A stretch of DNA of 64,000 nt from Limnohabitans sp. Rim28 (GCF_000293865.2 NZ_ALKN02000001.1:434001-498000); one strand, 5' to 3'. Positions 20,043 through 30,131 are shown, numbered from the stretch's first letter. Notes: generated by a model not told the origin, from the letters alone. Program-made: numbers and translations.

Positions 20043-21292
20043 CGGTCAATCTCTCCAAAAACGATGTCCATGGTCCCGATGATCGCGACCGCATCGGCCA
20101 GCATGTGGCCACGGGCCATTTCATCGAGGGTGGCCAAATGGGCAAAGCCCGGGGCGCGAATTTTGAGGCGGTACGGTTTGTTGGCACCGTCACTCACCAT
20201 GTAAATGCCGAACTCACCTTTGGGGTGTTCGACAGCGGCATAGGCCTCGCCTTCGGGCACATGAAAACCTTCGGTGAAGAGCTTGAAATGGTGGATCAAG
20301 TCTTCCATGTTGGACTTCATGCCTTCGCGCGAAGGCGGCGCGATCTTGTGGTTGTCGGTGATCACTGGGCCGGGGTTGGCACGCAGCCACTTCACGCACT
20401 GCGCGATGATGCGGTTGGACTCGCGCATCTCGGCCATGCGCACCAAGTAGCGGTCGTAGCTGTCACCGGTCTTGCCCACGGGCACATCGAATTCAACCTG
20501 GTCGTAGGCGTCATACGGTTGCTTTTTGCGCAAATCCCAGGCCACGCCGGAACCACGCAACATGGGGCCAGTCATGCCCAAATTGAGGGCACGCTCTGGC
20601 GACACCACGCCCACACCCACGGTGCGTTGCTTCCAGATGCGGTTGTCTGTGAGCAAGGTTTCGTATTCGTCGATGCACTTGGGAAAGCGCTGTGTGAAGT
20701 CGTCGATGAAATCCAACATGGAACCTTGGCGGTTCTTGTTGAGTTGTTCGATCGCCTTGGCATTTTTGATCTTGCTGACCTTGTACTGCGGCATGCTGTC
20801 GGGCAAGTCGCGATAAACGCCACCGGGACGGAAATAGGCCGCATGCATGCGGGCGCCCGAGACGGCCTCGTACAGATCGAACAGGTCTTCACGTTCGCGG
20901 AAGGTGTAAATCAAGACCGTGGAACTGCCGCAATCGTTGCCGTGCGAGCCGAGCCACATCAGGTGATTGAGCACACGGGTGATTTCCGAGAACATCACGC
21001 GGATGTACTGCGCGCGCTTGGGCACTTCAAGGCCCAGCATCTTTTCGATGGCCAAGCAGTAAGCGTGCTCGTTGCACATCATGGACACGTAGTCCAAACG
21101 GTCCATGTAGGGCAGTGACTGGATATAGGTTTTGCTCTCGGCCAACTTTTCAGTGGCACGGTGCAACAGACCGATGTGCGGGTCTGCGCGTTGCACGACC
21201 TCGCCATCCAACTCCAACACCAGTCGCAGCACACCGTGCGCGGCCGGGTGCTGGGGACCGAAGTTCAGGGTGTAATTCTTGATTTCGGCCAT
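20039..21292 (-). CDS. nuoD: NADH-quinone oxidoreductase subunit D
   Basis: The 49-kDa-type subunit (417 residues) that forms the quinone-binding pocket with NuoB. It starts directly with [20 protein letters not shown], whose His residues face quinone, and contains [15 protein letters not shown] and the C-terminal [14 protein letters not shown]. It is a separate NuoD rather than a NuoCD fusion, as normal for betaproteobacteria. The nuoC stop lies one base upstream. Confidence 0.97.
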   Translation of the reverse strand: MAEIKNYTLNFGPQHPAAHGVLRLVLELDGEVVQRADPHIGLLHRATEKLAESKTYIQSLPYMDRLDYVSMMCNEHAYCLAIEKMLGLEVPKRAQYIRVMFSEITRVLNHLMWLGSHGNDCGSSTVLIYTFREREDLFDLYEAVSGARMHAAYFRPGGVYRDLPDSMPQYKVSKIKNAKAIEQLNKNRQGSMLDFIDDFTQRFPKCIDEYETLLTDNRIWKQRTVGVGVVSPERALNLGMTGPMLRGSGVAWDLRKKQPYDAYDQVEFDVPVGKTGDSYDRYLVRMAEMRESNRIIAQCVKWLRANPGPVITDNHKIAPPSREGMKSNMEDLIHHFKLFTEGFHVPEGEAYAAVEHPKGEFGIYMVSDGANKPYRLKIRAPGFAHLATLDEMARGHMLADAVAIIGTMDIVFGEIDR

Positions 21293-21293
21293 G

Positions 21294-21908
21294 TCAGTTC
21301 AGGCCTCCGTAGTTGTCTTCGCGAATGATGCGCGGCGTGATTTCACGCGGCTCAATGCTCACGGGTTCGTAAATCACGCGCTGGCGTTCGGCGTCATAAC
21401 GCATCTCGACGTGGCCTGACAGCGGGAAGTCTTTGCGGAACGGATGGCCAATGAAGCCGTAGTCGGTCAAGATGCGTCTGAGGTCGTTGTGACCCTCGAA
21501 CACGATGCCATACAGGTCAAACGCTTCGCGCTCGTACCAATTGGCCGAATTCCACAGGGCATTGACCGAATCGACCAAAGGCAAATCGTCATCGGGGCAC
21601 AGCACCTTGACACGCACGCGCTGGTTGAGGCTGACCGACAACAGGTGGACTGTGACACCAAAGCGGGGACCATCGGTGCCCACTTCGCGATACGCCGAGT
21701 AATCAACACCGGCCAAATCAATGAGTTGCTCAAACTGGCAACCCGGCGCATCACGCAAGCAAGTCATCACATCCAGATACTGGGCCGGACCCACATGCAC
21801 CGTCACCTCACCCAAAGCCACGCTGATGGTGTGGGCCCGATCGCCCAAAAGGGTGGTCAGAGTGTCGTGCAAGTCTTCGGGGCGAATGGCGAAAGAAGTC
21901 ATCGTCAT
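21294..21908 (-). CDS. nuoC: NADH-quinone oxidoreductase subunit C
   Basis: The 30-kDa-type subunit, 204 residues from ATG 21908 ([13 protein letters not shown]). The frame extends upstream to 22001, but that would overlap nuoB; 21902 is a second possible ATG. The signature is [21 protein letters not shown], followed by [19 protein letters not shown]. It connects the NADH module to NuoD. It starts 5 bp after nuoB and ends one base before nuoD. Confidence 0.95.
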   Translation of the reverse strand: MTMTSFAIRPEDLHDTLTTLLGDRAHTISVALGEVTVHVGPAQYLDVMTCLRDAPGCQFEQLIDLAGVDYSAYREVGTDGPRFGVTVHLLSVSLNQRVRVKVLCPDDDLPLVDSVNALWNSANWYEREAFDLYGIVFEGHNDLRRILTDYGFIGHPFRKDFPLSGHVEMRYDAERQRVIYEPVSIEPREITPRIIREDNYGGLN

Positions 21909-21913
21909 TCCCC

Positions 21914-22393
21914 TCAGGCGCGCGCAATGGTGTGCGTGCGCCGAATTTTTTGTTGCAACTGCATGATGCCGTAGATCAAGGCTTCGGCGGTCGGCGGGCA
22001 ACCCGGCACATAAACATCGACCGGCACAATTCGGTCACAGCCTCGTACCACCGAGTAGCTGTAGTGGTAATAGCCACCACCGTTCGCACAAGAACCCATG
22101 GAGATGACCCAACGCGGCTCGGACATCTGGTCATAGACCTTGCGCAAAGCGGGGGCCATTTTGTTGCACAGCGTACCGGCCACGATCATCAAGTCGGCCT
22201 GACGGGGGCTGGCGCGGAAAACCTCGGCACCAAAACGACCCAAGTCATAACGGGCGGCGGCCGCATGCATCATCTCCACCGCGCAGCAGGCCAAACCAAA
22301 GGTCATGGGCCAAAGCGAACCGGTTTTGGCCCAGTTCACCACCGAGTCGTAACTCGTGGTGACAAAGCCTTCCTTCATCACGCCTTCAATCAT
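21914..22393 (-). CDS. nuoB: NADH-quinone oxidoreductase subunit B (cluster N2)
   Basis: A 159-residue subunit carrying the terminal [4Fe-4S] cluster N2. The ligands are the tandem cysteines in [10 protein letters not shown], the Cys in [16 protein letters not shown] and the Cys in [13 protein letters not shown]. It hands electrons to quinone at the NuoD interface. It is 42 bp after nuoA. Confidence 0.97.
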   Translation of the reverse strand: MIEGVMKEGFVTTSYDSVVNWAKTGSLWPMTFGLACCAVEMMHAAAARYDLGRFGAEVFRASPRQADLMIVAGTLCNKMAPALRKVYDQMSEPRWVISMGSCANGGGYYHYSYSVVRGCDRIVPVDVYVPGCPPTAEALIYGIMQLQQKIRRTHTIARA

Positions 22394-22435
22394 TTTGAAT
22401 CCTCAAACAGGCTGTTTGCTGTGCACTAACAACGG

Positions 22436-22795
22436 TCATTCCCAATCGAGGGCGCCTTTTTTCCACTCGTAGACAAAACCTACAACCAGAATGTTTAAAA
22501 AGACAACCGCCCCAATGAAACCCGCCATACCCACCTCTTTGAGCGCCAAAGCCCAAGGAAAAAGGAAAGCGATTTCGAGATCGAACAAGATGAAAAGAAT
22601 GGCGACGAGGTAATAGCGGACGTCGAATTTCATTCGAGCGTCTTCAAAAGCCTCGAATCCGCACTCATAAGGGGAATTTTTTTCCGCGTCAGGCCGGTTG
22701 GGGCCAAGAATGTAGCCCAAAACCTGGGGAATGATGCCGACAGCGATGCCGACCAAAATGAACAAGAGAATCGGAAGGTACTGTTCGAGGTTCAT
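22436..22795 (-). CDS. nuoA: NADH-quinone oxidoreductase subunit A
   Basis: The first gene of the nuo operon: a 119-residue, three-helix membrane subunit. The conserved loop after helix 1 contains [20 protein letters not shown], whose Cys reports on active/deactive states in other organisms, followed by [20 protein letters not shown]. Upstream are only 66 bp to a tRNA-Leu gene, including a small GTGAC/GTCAC hairpin (22813-22829), so the operon may be read partly through from secG and the tRNA. Confidence 0.96.
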   Translation of the reverse strand: MNLEQYLPILLFILVGIAVGIIPQVLGYILGPNRPDAEKNSPYECGFEAFEDARMKFDVRYYLVAILFILFDLEIAFLFPWALALKEVGMAGFIGAVVFLNILVVGFVYEWKKGALDWE

Positions 22796-22861
22796 TTCGA
22801 GACTGCCGGTTAGTGACCGAATGAGTCACCCAGGCCTTGAGCCCGAGCGCTTCTGTTTGTC

Positions 22862-22946
22862 TGGTGCCGTCGGCGAGACTCGAACTCGCACAGCTTTCGC
22901 CACTACCCCCTCAAGATAGCGTGTCTACCAATTTCACCACGACGGC
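22862..22946 (-). tRNA. tRNA-Leu (anticodon GAG)
   Basis: An 85-nt tRNA with encoded CCA. The acceptor stem is GCCGUCG paired with CGACGGC. The anticodon arm is CUAUC-UUGAGGG-GGUAG, giving anticodon GAG, which reads CUC/CUU leucine codons. A long variable arm follows and the T arm has GUUCGAGUC. The long variable arm and the D-arm GGUAGACAC are typical of tRNA-Leu. It lies between secG and nuoA in the same orientation. Confidence 0.96.
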
Positions 22947-23101
22947 TGGATACACAAGATCGGTTTGCATGAGGTGCACCTGGAGTGCGTGTTGCTCACC
23001 GAACAGACTCTGATTTTACTCTGAAATTCCGCTCATTTCCTTCGATAGTCCTGCAAAAATGTGCATAGCCGCCAAGCTGAATGGCAACTGACAAATTTGG
23101 A

Positions 23102-23488
23102 TTACTTCACCGGAATGGCAGGCGGTACGCTTTTGTCAACAGCGGGCACAGGCGTGTTGCCAGGGATCTGCGCAGCAGGGCTGGCGTCAACCGGCGCAGC
23201 AGGCGAGTTGACTGTGGCACCTTCCAAGACGCTGCCCGATGAGGAAGGCGTCAAATTGCCAAAATAGGCCAAGGACAAAGTGCAGGCAAAAAATACAAAA
23301 GCCAAAACTGCCGTGGTCCGGGACATGAAGTTGGCACCGCCCGTCGCACCAAACAAACTGCCTGAACCGCTGCTGCCAAAAGCAGCACCCATGTCAGCAC
23401 CTTTGCCATGCTGGATCAGGATCAGACCAATCATGGCCAGAGCCGACAACATCTGAACCACCAAAATCAAAGTCAACATCACGCTCAT
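23102..23488 (-). CDS. secG: preprotein translocase subunit SecG
   Basis: A 128-residue small membrane subunit of the SecYEG channel. It has two hydrophobic helices (about residues 3-23 and 55-73) separated by the conserved loop IQHGKGADMGAAFGSSGSGS followed by LFGATGGANFMSRTTA, which is highly characteristic. The C-terminal 50 residues are Ala/Pro/Val-rich and periplasmic. It follows tpiA by 39 bp; tpiA-secG-tRNA-Leu-nuo is a common order in Proteobacteria. Confidence 0.94.
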   Translation of the reverse strand: MSVMLTLILVVQMLSALAMIGLILIQHGKGADMGAAFGSSGSGSLFGATGGANFMSRTTAVLAFVFFACTLSLAYFGNLTPSSSGSVLEGATVNSPAAPVDASPAAQIPGNTPVPAVDKSVPPAIPVK

Positions 23489-23527
23489 CAGAGTTCTCCG
23501 AAAAATCTAGAAACAGGGTGTGAAAGC

Positions 23528-24280
23528 TCAGCGCGAGGCGGCCTTCAGCAGGGATAAAAAATCTTGGGCCTTGAGCGAAGCACCGCCAATCAGGCCACCA
23601 TCGACATCAGGCTGGGCCAACAATTCGGCCGCATTATGGGCTGTCATGCTGCCACCATACAAAACAGAGACGCGGTCTGCGTGCGAAGAGGCGGCCTTCA
23701 ATTGAGACCGCAAAACCGCGTGGACCTCTTGGGCCTGCTCCGGTGAAGCTGTGAGGCCCGTACCAATCGCCCAAACAGGTTCATAAGCCACCACAATTTC
23801 ACTGATGCAGTGGCCGTTGGCTTGGATCACTGCCGCCAGTTGACGCTTGACCACCGCCTCGGTCTGACCGGCTTCGCGTTCGGCCAAACTCTCGCCGACA
23901 CACACAATGGGGGTGATGCCCACAGCCAATGCACGTTGGGCTTTGACGGCCACTGTGGCATCTGATTCGGCGTGAAAGAGACGGCGCTCAGAATGACCCA
24001 CAATGCAGTAACGCACCGAAAAGTCTCGCAGCATCTGGGCAGAGACCTCACCCGTGTAGGCGCCTGCCTCGTGTGCCGAAAGATCTTGGGCACCCAAATC
24101 GATGCGAGAACCAGACAACAAAACTTGCATTTGAGCCAGGTAAACAGCCGGTACACACAAGGCCGCGCGGCATGCAAGACCAGACACCTCAGCCGTCAGC
24201 TCAGCGACAAAAGCTGCATTGGCCGACAAATCGCCATGCATCTTCCAGTTGCCGACCAACAATTGGGGAGGCTTGCTCAT
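23528..24280 (-). CDS. tpiA: triosephosphate isomerase
   Basis: Interconverts dihydroxyacetone phosphate and glyceraldehyde 3-phosphate. The 250-residue TIM barrel shows the N-terminal LLVGNWKMHG with catalytic Lys, the electrophile His in IVGHSERR, the catalytic Glu in VAYEPVWAIGTG (loop 6), and the phosphate-binding YGGSM. ATG 24280 was preferred to the GTG one codon upstream; it overlaps the stop of the quinone oxidoreductase gene in TGATG. Confidence 0.97.
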   Translation of the reverse strand: MSKPPQLLVGNWKMHGDLSANAAFVAELTAEVSGLACRAALCVPAVYLAQMQVLLSGSRIDLGAQDLSAHEAGAYTGEVSAQMLRDFSVRYCIVGHSERRLFHAESDATVAVKAQRALAVGITPIVCVGESLAEREAGQTEAVVKRQLAAVIQANGHCISEIVVAYEPVWAIGTGLTASPEQAQEVHAVLRSQLKAASSHADRVSVLYGGSMTAHNAAELLAQPDVDGGLIGGASLKAQDFLSLLKAASR

Positions 24281-25290
24281 CACCAGGTCACCACCAATTT
24301 ACCGACGTGCTGGTTGCTCTCCATCAGGGCGTGGGCTTGAGCTGCGCCCGATGGCAGATCGCCCGCCGCATCCATGGCGCCAAACACGCTGTGAATGACC
24401 GGTTTGATCCGGCCAGACTCGATCCAAGGCCAAACCGTTTTGCGCAAGGACTGGGCAATGTCTGCCTTGAACGCCACGGGACGCGGCCGCAAAGTAGAGC
24501 CCGTGATGGTCAGGCGGCGACGCAGCACCATGCCGGCATTGAAGTCGGCTTTGACGCCGCCTTGCACCGCAATGATGACCAAGCGGCCATCCTCTGCCAA
24601 AGCCTCGACTTCTCGGGCCACATAGTCGCCCGCAACCATGTCGAGAATCACGTTCACACCAGCGCCGCCGGTCAGGCGCTTGGCCTCGGCTACAAAGTCG
24701 GTGGTTTTGTAGTTGATGGCGTGGTCTGCACCCAAGGCCAAGCAGGCTTGGCATTTGGCGTCTGAGCCCGCCGTCACGATCACCACCGCACCGGCTGCCT
24801 TGGCCATTTGGATGGCCGTGACGCCAATCCCGCTGGTGCCGCCCTGAATCAACAGGGTTTCACCCGCTTGCAATCGACCGCGGTCAAACACATTGCTCCA
24901 CACGGTGAAGAAAGTCTCGGGCAGCGATGCGGCTTCGGTGTCGGTCAGGCCCTTGGGCACGGGCAAACACTGGGCCACCGGGGCCACGCACAGCTGCGCA
25001 TAACCACCACCCGCCACCAGGGCGCACACGCGGTCACCCACCGAAAAACCTGCAGAGGCCATGGCTGCTGCATCACCCGACACCACCACACCCGCGACTT
25101 CCAGGCCCGGAATGTCCGAAGCACCCGGTGGCACCGGGTAGTTGCCGGTGCGTTGCAGCACATCGGGGCGGTTGATGCCACTGGCCGAGACGCGAATGAG
25201 CAGCTCCCCTGCCCCGGCCACAGGATCTGGCCGGGAGCCGGGCACCAGCACCGCTGGGGCGCCGAAGCTTTGGATTTCAATGACGTTCAT
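24280..25290 (-). CDS. NAD(P)H-quinone oxidoreductase, zinc-free MDR (PIG3/TP53I3-like)
   Basis: A 336-residue medium-chain dehydrogenase/reductase without zinc-ligand cysteines. The N-terminal GroES-like domain has RVSASGINRPDVLQRTGNYP followed by PGASDIPGLEVAG, the hallmark of the PIG3-type quinone reductase group. The Rossmann part has the NADPH-binding segment IQGGTSGIGVTAIQMAKA. It probably reduces quinones or alpha,beta-unsaturated carbonyls. It is translationally coupled to tpiA and about 54 bp after pnp. Confidence 0.9.
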   Translation of the reverse strand: MNVIEIQSFGAPAVLVPGSRPDPVAGAGELLIRVSASGINRPDVLQRTGNYPVPPGASDIPGLEVAGVVVSGDAAAMASAGFSVGDRVCALVAGGGYAQLCVAPVAQCLPVPKGLTDTEAASLPETFFTVWSNVFDRGRLQAGETLLIQGGTSGIGVTAIQMAKAAGAVVIVTAGSDAKCQACLALGADHAINYKTTDFVAEAKRLTGGAGVNVILDMVAGDYVAREVEALAEDGRLVIIAVQGGVKADFNAGMVLRRRLTITGSTLRPRPVAFKADIAQSLRKTVWPWIESGRIKPVIHSVFGAMDAAGDLPSGAAQAHALMESNQHVGKLVVTW

Positions 25291-25344
25291 GGTGAATCAA
25301 CGCGGTTTCGGGCAGCCATCGACCGCCCGAAAACCAAGCGTCAT

Positions 25345-27450
25345 TTAAGCCTGAGCAGGACGGTCCAACAAAGCCTTCATCGACAACTTGATGCGGCCTT
25401 TTTCGTCGGTTTCCATGACCTTGACCTTGACGATCTGGCCTTCGCTCAGGTAGTCGGTCACTTTTTCGACGCGCTCGTGAGCGATCTGGCTGATGTGCAA
25501 CAAACCGTCTTTGCCGGGCAGCAAGTTGATCAAAGCACCGAAGTCCAAGATTTTGGTCACGGGGCCTTCGTAGACCTTGCCGATTTCGACTTCGGCGGTG
25601 ATCTGCTCGATGCGCTTTTTGGCGATCTCTGCCTTCTCGCCATCGGTGGCAGCGATCGTGATCGTGCCGTCTTCGGAGATGTTGATCTGGCAACCGGTCT
25701 CTTCGGTCAACGCGCGGATGGTGGCGCCGCCTTTGCCGATCACGTCACGGATTTTCTCGGGGTTGATCTTCATGGTGAAGAGCTTGGGTGCGAAATCCGA
25801 CACTTCGGTGTTGGCTTCGCTCATCGCCTCTTGCATCTTGCCCAAGATGTGCATGCGGGCTTCTTTGGCTTGGGCCAAAGCGACTTGCATGATTTCTTTG
25901 GTGATGCCCTGGATCTTGATGTCCATCTGCAAGGCGGTGATACCGTGGGTGGTACCGGCCACTTTGAAGTCCATGTCGCCCAGGTGGTCTTCGTCACCCA
26001 AGATGTCGGTCAACACCGCAAAGCGGTTGTCTTCCTTGATCAGGCCCATGGCGATGCCGGCCACATGGGCTTTCATCGGCACACCCGCATCCATCATCGA
26101 CAAGCAGCCGCCGCAGACCGAAGCCATGGACGAAGAGCCGTTCGACTCGGTGATCTCGGACACCACACGCACGGTGTAGGGGAACTCTTCTTTGCTCGGC
26201 AACACAGCGGCCAAAGCACGCTTGGCCAAACGGCCGTGGCCGATTTCGCGGCGCTTGGTGCTGCCCATGCGGCCCACTTCGCCGGTGGCAAAGGGAGGCA
26301 TGTTGTAGTGGAACATGAAGCGGTCTTCGAACTCGCCAGCCAATGCGTCGATGCGCTGAGCGTCACGCTCGGTGCCCAAAGTGGTGATCACCAAAGCTTG
26401 GGTTTCGCCACGTGTGAACAGGGCCGAACCGTGTGTGCGGGGCAGCACGCTGTTGCGAATTTCGATGGGGCGCACCGTGCGTGTGTCGCGACCGTCGATA
26501 CGGGGCTCACCCGCCAAAATCTGGCTGCGCACGATGCGCGCTTCGATTTCGAACATCAGGCCATCGAGCTTGACGCCATCAAAGGCCACACCCTCTTCGG
26601 CCAAAGCCACTTTGACCGAAGCGTAGGCTTCGCGGCAAGCGTGCGTGCGGGCTTGCTTGTTGCGGATTTGGTAAGCAGCGCGCAGCTTGTCTTCAGCGAG
26701 TGAAGCCAGCTTGGTTTCGAAAGCCGTATCGCGGGCAGGCGCTTGCCAGTCCCACACCGGCTTGCCGGCTTCGCGCACCAACTCGTGGATGGCGTTGATG
26801 GCAATGGCCGATTGCTCGTGGCCATACACCACGCCACCCAACATGATTTCTTCGGACAGTTGCAGGGCTTCAGATTCGACCATCAGCACAGCCGCTTCGG
26901 TACCGGCCACCACCAAATCCATCACGCTGTCTTTGCGCTGGGTTTGACCGGGGTTCAGGACGTATTCGCCGTTGATGTAACCCACGCGTGCAGCACCGAT
27001 GGGGCCGTTGAAAGGGATGCCCGAAATGGACAAGGCGGCAGACACGGCGATCATCGCCGCGATGTCGGCATCGACTTCAGGGTTCAAAGACACGGTGTGG
27101 ATGACCACGTGCACGTCGTTGTAGAAACCTTCAGGGAACAAAGGACGGATCGGACGGTCGATCAAACGGCTGGTCAGGGTTTCGTGCTCGCTGGGCTTGG
27201 CTTCACGCTTGAAAAAACTGCCGGGGATCTTGCCTGCAGCATAAGTTTTCTCGATGTAATCGACCGTCAACGGGAAGAAATCTTGACCCGCTTTGGCGAT
27301 TTTGGAACCCACGACGGTGGCAAGCACCACCGTGCCCTCCATGTCGAGCAGCACGGCACCGCCGGCTTGGCGGGCGACTTCGCCGGTTTCCATCTTGACC
27401 GTGTGCTGGCCCCACTGGAAAGACTTGGTGACTTTGTTAAAAATAGACAT
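25345..27450 (-). CDS. pnp: polyribonucleotide nucleotidyltransferase (PNPase)
   Basis: A 3'-5' phosphorolytic exoribonuclease of the degradosome. From ATG 27450 ([13 protein letters not shown]) it is 701 residues, the usual length; the frame continues upstream to 27534 but those residues are not PNPase-like. Domain order: RNase PH 1 (about 10-145), helical linker, RNase PH 2 (about 310-540, with [17 protein letters not shown]), KH (about 555-615, [15 protein letters not shown]) and S1 (about 620-690). The leader contains a 10-bp inverted repeat that may serve autoregulation. rpsO lies upstream, as in most bacteria. Confidence 0.97.
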   Translation of the reverse strand: MSIFNKVTKSFQWGQHTVKMETGEVARQAGGAVLLDMEGTVVLATVVGSKIAKAGQDFFPLTVDYIEKTYAAGKIPGSFFKREAKPSEHETLTSRLIDRPIRPLFPEGFYNDVHVVIHTVSLNPEVDADIAAMIAVSAALSISGIPFNGPIGAARVGYINGEYVLNPGQTQRKDSVMDLVVAGTEAAVLMVESEALQLSEEIMLGGVVYGHEQSAIAINAIHELVREAGKPVWDWQAPARDTAFETKLASLAEDKLRAAYQIRNKQARTHACREAYASVKVALAEEGVAFDGVKLDGLMFEIEARIVRSQILAGEPRIDGRDTRTVRPIEIRNSVLPRTHGSALFTRGETQALVITTLGTERDAQRIDALAGEFEDRFMFHYNMPPFATGEVGRMGSTKRREIGHGRLAKRALAAVLPSKEEFPYTVRVVSEITESNGSSSMASVCGGCLSMMDAGVPMKAHVAGIAMGLIKEDNRFAVLTDILGDEDHLGDMDFKVAGTTHGITALQMDIKIQGITKEIMQVALAQAKEARMHILGKMQEAMSEANTEVSDFAPKLFTMKINPEKIRDVIGKGGATIRALTEETGCQINISEDGTITIAATDGEKAEIAKKRIEQITAEVEIGKVYEGPVTKILDFGALINLLPGKDGLLHISQIAHERVEKVTDYLSEGQIVKVKVMETDEKGRIKLSMKALLDRPAQA

Positions 27451-27524
27451 GTTCAGAACTCCTGAATACAAAAGCGCATGAGGCTGCGCCGTGGGCCCGA
27501 AAGTTGACGCTCTGAACTCGATGC

Positions 27525-27571
27525 CATTCCACAAAACCTTGCCAACATTTGCATGAAAGCCTTGTGGAATG
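27525..27571 (-). promoter_or_regulatory. pnp leader hairpin (candidate RNase III / PNPase autoregulation element)
   Basis: CATTCCACAA (27525-27534) and TTGTGGAATG (27562-27571) form a perfect 10-bp inverted repeat with a 27-nt loop, 75-121 bp upstream of the pnp start. In E. coli the pnp mRNA leader forms a duplex that RNase III cuts and PNPase then removes to control its own expression. The position here fits that scheme. The function is inferred; the repeat is seen directly. Confidence 0.45.
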
Positions 27572-27620
27572 ACACAGCGCGGGTTCTTTGAGACAAATTC
27601 CGACAGAAAAAAAGAATAAA

Positions 27621-27650
27621 GCGCCTGAGCTAGTGAACTAACTCAGGCGC
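27621..27650 (-). terminator. intrinsic terminator downstream of rpsO
   Basis: GCGCCTGAG and CTCAGGCGC form a 9-bp perfect stem that can extend with four further pairs (one of them G-U) around a TTCA loop. On the minus strand it is followed by a T-rich stretch. It lies 20 bp after the rpsO stop and separates rpsO from pnp, so pnp is likely to have either its own promoter in 27451-27620 or partial read-through. On the + strand it is followed by only TTTT. Confidence 0.8.
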
Positions 27651-27669
27651 TTTTCATCTGGACAGACGA

Positions 27670-27936
27670 TTACTTGCGCAGGCCAAGTTTGGCAATCAGC
27701 GCAACGTAACGGTCAGCATCACGGGACTTGAGGTAGTCGAGCAGTTTGCGGCGACGGCTCACCATGCGCAGCAAGCCGCGGCGACCGTGATGGTCTTTGG
27801 CGTGTGTTTTGAAGTGGGGCGTCAGCTCATTGATGCGGGCTGTCAGCAAAGCCACCTGGACTTCTGGGGACCCAGTGTCATTGGCAGCGCGTGCGTTGGC
27901 CTTGACGACCTCGGCCTTGATTGAAGATGCAATCAT
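27670..27936 (-). CDS. rpsO: 30S ribosomal protein S15
   Basis: An 88-residue primary 16S rRNA-binding protein of the small subunit. It contains the characteristic [40 protein letters not shown] and [19 protein letters not shown] 27936 is preceded by an AAGGAAA-type ribosome-binding site; the frame is open further upstream, but the S15 family begins here. The leader contains short complementary stretches (CTGG/CCAG) near the start, which may allow the S15 autoregulation known from E. coli. Confidence 0.97.
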   Translation of the reverse strand: MIASSIKAEVVKANARAANDTGSPEVQVALLTARINELTPHFKTHAKDHHGRRGLLRMVSRRRKLLDYLKSRDADRYVALIAKLGLRK

Positions 27937-28317
27937 GGTGTTTCCTTGTTGTTTCGCTGGCATCCAGTGAAGGATTGGAGCGGGTAAATGACTTGCGCCA
28001 ACTGCCGGAAAAGCGGATAGCGTGCGTTCTGCAAGTCGCAAAACAGGTCGAGTATAGCCCGAAACCACCCATCTTGCGAGCACCGTCAGCCCTCTCCAAG
28101 GCGGAGACAGCCCCAAATCATGCCCTGAGCCCAGGCGTCGGAAGCGCGTCAACGACCCTTATTCAACAAAAGAATATATGCAAAACTAAAAAGTCGTTTG
28201 TTTTGGCATAAGCGAAGCCTACATTCAACAGTGCTCATCGTTAAGAGAACAGCATGAAAGCCTTGGCTTGACCCGCTGACACAGCTTGTCCCAACCGATC
28301 CTCCAAAACAACGACCC
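27937..28317. other. 381-bp divergent intergenic region between rpsO and cysI
   Basis: No gene is visible here. On the minus side TATACT (28056-28051) is the best -10 candidate for rpsO, with a poor -35, giving a leader of about 108 nt. On the plus side an A/T-rich tract (28161-28203) ends in a promoter-like sequence for cysI. The middle (28080-28140) is G+C-rich with no recognisable element. The A/T-rich tract would suit binding of a LysR-type activator such as CysB, but I cannot assign a site with confidence. Confidence 0.5.
28198..28225 (+). promoter_or_regulatory. candidate sigma-70 promoter of the cys operon
   Basis: TTGTTT (28198-28203) and TACATT (28220-28225) are spaced by 16 bp, predicting transcription from about 28232 and a leader of about 86 nt before cysI. 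The upstream 35 bp are A/T-rich, in line with activator-dependent cys promoters. It is assigned by pattern only. Confidence 0.35.
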
Positions 28318-30123
28318 ATGTACCAGTACACCGAATTTGACAAACAGTTCGTGCGCGCCCGGGCGGCGCAGCACCGCGATCAGCTCGAACGCTTTCAAGC
28401 AGGACAACTGAGTGCCGATGAATTCAAACCCCTGCGCCTGCAAAACGGTTGGTACGTGCAACGTTATGCCCCCATGCTGCGCGTGGCAGTGCCTTACGGC
28501 GAGATCTCGGGCCCACAACTCAAAGTGCTGGCACAAATCGCCCGCGAGTACGACACGCCCGATCCCGCCCTGTTGTCTCTGGCCCAGGCCACGCAAGACA
28601 ACATTGCGGGACCCGCCCCAAAACTGACCACCAACTGCGGCCACTTCACCACCCGCCAGAACGTGCAGTTCAACTGGATTCCGCTGGACAAATCAGCCGA
28701 TGTGATGGACCTTTTGGCCACGGTGAACCTGCACGGCATCCAGACCAGCGGCAATTGCATCCGCAACACCACCACCGACGAGCTGGCCGGTGTGGCGGTG
28801 GACGAAGTGGTCGATCCGCGCCCCTACGCAGAGCTGATCCGCCAGTGGAGCACGCTGCACCCCGAGTTCGCTTTTTTGCCCCGCAAATTCAAAATTGCCA
28901 TCACGGGTGCTGCGGAAGACCGCGCGGCCATTGGCTGGCACGACGTGGGCCTGCAAATGGTCAAAAACGCAGCGGGCGAAGTGGGTTTCAAGGTGCAAGT
29001 GGGCGGTGGCATGGGCCGCACCCCCATGGTGGGCTCGGTCATTCGCACGTTCCTGCCCTGGAACCAGATCATGAATTACCTAGAGGCGGTTATCCGCGTC
29101 TACAACCGCTGGGGCCGCCGCGACAACATTTACAAAGCACGCATCAAAATTTTGGTCAAAGCCGAAGGCCAGCGTTACTTTGACGAAGTCGAGGCTGAAT
29201 ACCAGGACATTCTGGTGAAAGACGGCGGCCTGCACACCATCCCGCAAGCCGAGTTCGATCGTGTAGCCGCCTGCTTTGCCCCGCCTGACTTGACCCTGTC
29301 ATCCAGAAACGCCGAATGGGCCACCAAGTCCGAGGCCGATGTCGCCATCGAAGCCGCCAAGACGCCAGCCTTTGCCCGCTGGATGGCGCAAAACGTCAAA
29401 CCACACCAAAACCCCGCTTTGCGTGCCGTGACCCTGTCTTTCAAACGTCCAGGCCAAGCGCCGGGCGACGCCACCGCCGATCAGCTGGATGCTGCAGCCG
29501 CCTTGGTGTCCAAGTTTTCTGCAGGCGAAGCCCGCGTGACGCACGGTCAAAACCTGGTCCTGCCTTGGGTACGCCTAGACCAGCTGCACGCGCTCTGGCT
29601 CGAAGCCAAGGCCCTGGGTCTGGCCCAGCCCAACATTGGCCTTTTAACCGACATGATTGCCTGCCCTGGTGGCGACTACTGCGCCTTGGCCAATGCCCGT
29701 TCACTGCCCTTGGCAGCGGCCATCACCGAGCGGTACCAAGACTTGGACGAGCTGAACGACCTGGGCCCCATCGACTTTCACATCAGCGGCTGCATCAACT
29801 CGTGTGGCCACCACCACTCGGGCCACATCGGCATTTTGGGCGTCGACAAAGACGGCAAAGAGTGGTACCAGGTCACGCTGGGCGGTTCGGACGGCAAAGC
29901 GCTGTCGGGGCCGACGGGTCCTGGCAAAGTGGTCGGCCCCGCGTTTTCGTCGGTGGAGGTGCCCGACGCGATCGAAGCGGTGTTGGACACCTACAAAGCG
30001 CTTCGGCAGCCAACGCAAGACCGCCACGAGTACTTCATCGAAACCCTGCGCCGCGTGGGCCAAGACCCATTCAAGGCGGCGGCCAATTCGGCACGCCACC
30101 CTGCCGCGCAAACCACTGTCTGA
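28318..30123 (+). CDS. cysI: sulfite reductase hemoprotein (CysI-type nitrite/sulfite reductase)
   Basis: Reduces sulfite to sulfide with six electrons at a siroheme-[4Fe-4S] centre. The 601-residue protein has two ferredoxin-like/siroheme repeats. The first has TTNCGHFTTRQNVQFN, with substrate and siroheme arginines. The second has the cluster ligands C-X5-C in MIACPGGDYCALA and C-X3-C in ISGCINSCGHHH. No flavoprotein partner CysJ is encoded nearby, so the electron donor is probably a ferredoxin; a ferredoxin gene and its reductase lie downstream. It is the first gene of the cysI-DUF934-cysH-cysD-cysN operon. Confidence 0.93.
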   Translation: MYQYTEFDKQFVRARAAQHRDQLERFQAGQLSADEFKPLRLQNGWYVQRYAPMLRVAVPYGEISGPQLKVLAQIAREYDTPDPALLSLAQATQDNIAGPAPKLTTNCGHFTTRQNVQFNWIPLDKSADVMDLLATVNLHGIQTSGNCIRNTTTDELAGVAVDEVVDPRPYAELIRQWSTLHPEFAFLPRKFKIAITGAAEDRAAIGWHDVGLQMVKNAAGEVGFKVQVGGGMGRTPMVGSVIRTFLPWNQIMNYLEAVIRVYNRWGRRDNIYKARIKILVKAEGQRYFDEVEAEYQDILVKDGGLHTIPQAEFDRVAACFAPPDLTLSSRNAEWATKSEADVAIEAAKTPAFARWMAQNVKPHQNPALRAVTLSFKRPGQAPGDATADQLDAAAALVSKFSAGEARVTHGQNLVLPWVRLDQLHALWLEAKALGLAQPNIGLLTDMIACPGGDYCALANARSLPLAAAITERYQDLDELNDLGPIDFHISGCINSCGHHHSGHIGILGVDKDGKEWYQVTLGGSDGKALSGPTGPGKVVGPAFSSVEVPDAIEAVLDTYKALRQPTQDRHEYFIETLRRVGQDPFKAAANSARHPAAQTTV

Positions 30124-30131
30124 AGCCCACC

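Noticed and set aside
24808-26703. A 631-codon open frame on the + strand opposite pnp and the quinone oxidoreductase gene.
   Set aside because: It is antisense to two certain genes, is very rich in His, Gln, Asp and Ala in the pattern expected from reversed G+C-rich codons, and has no recognisable domain or ribosome-binding site.
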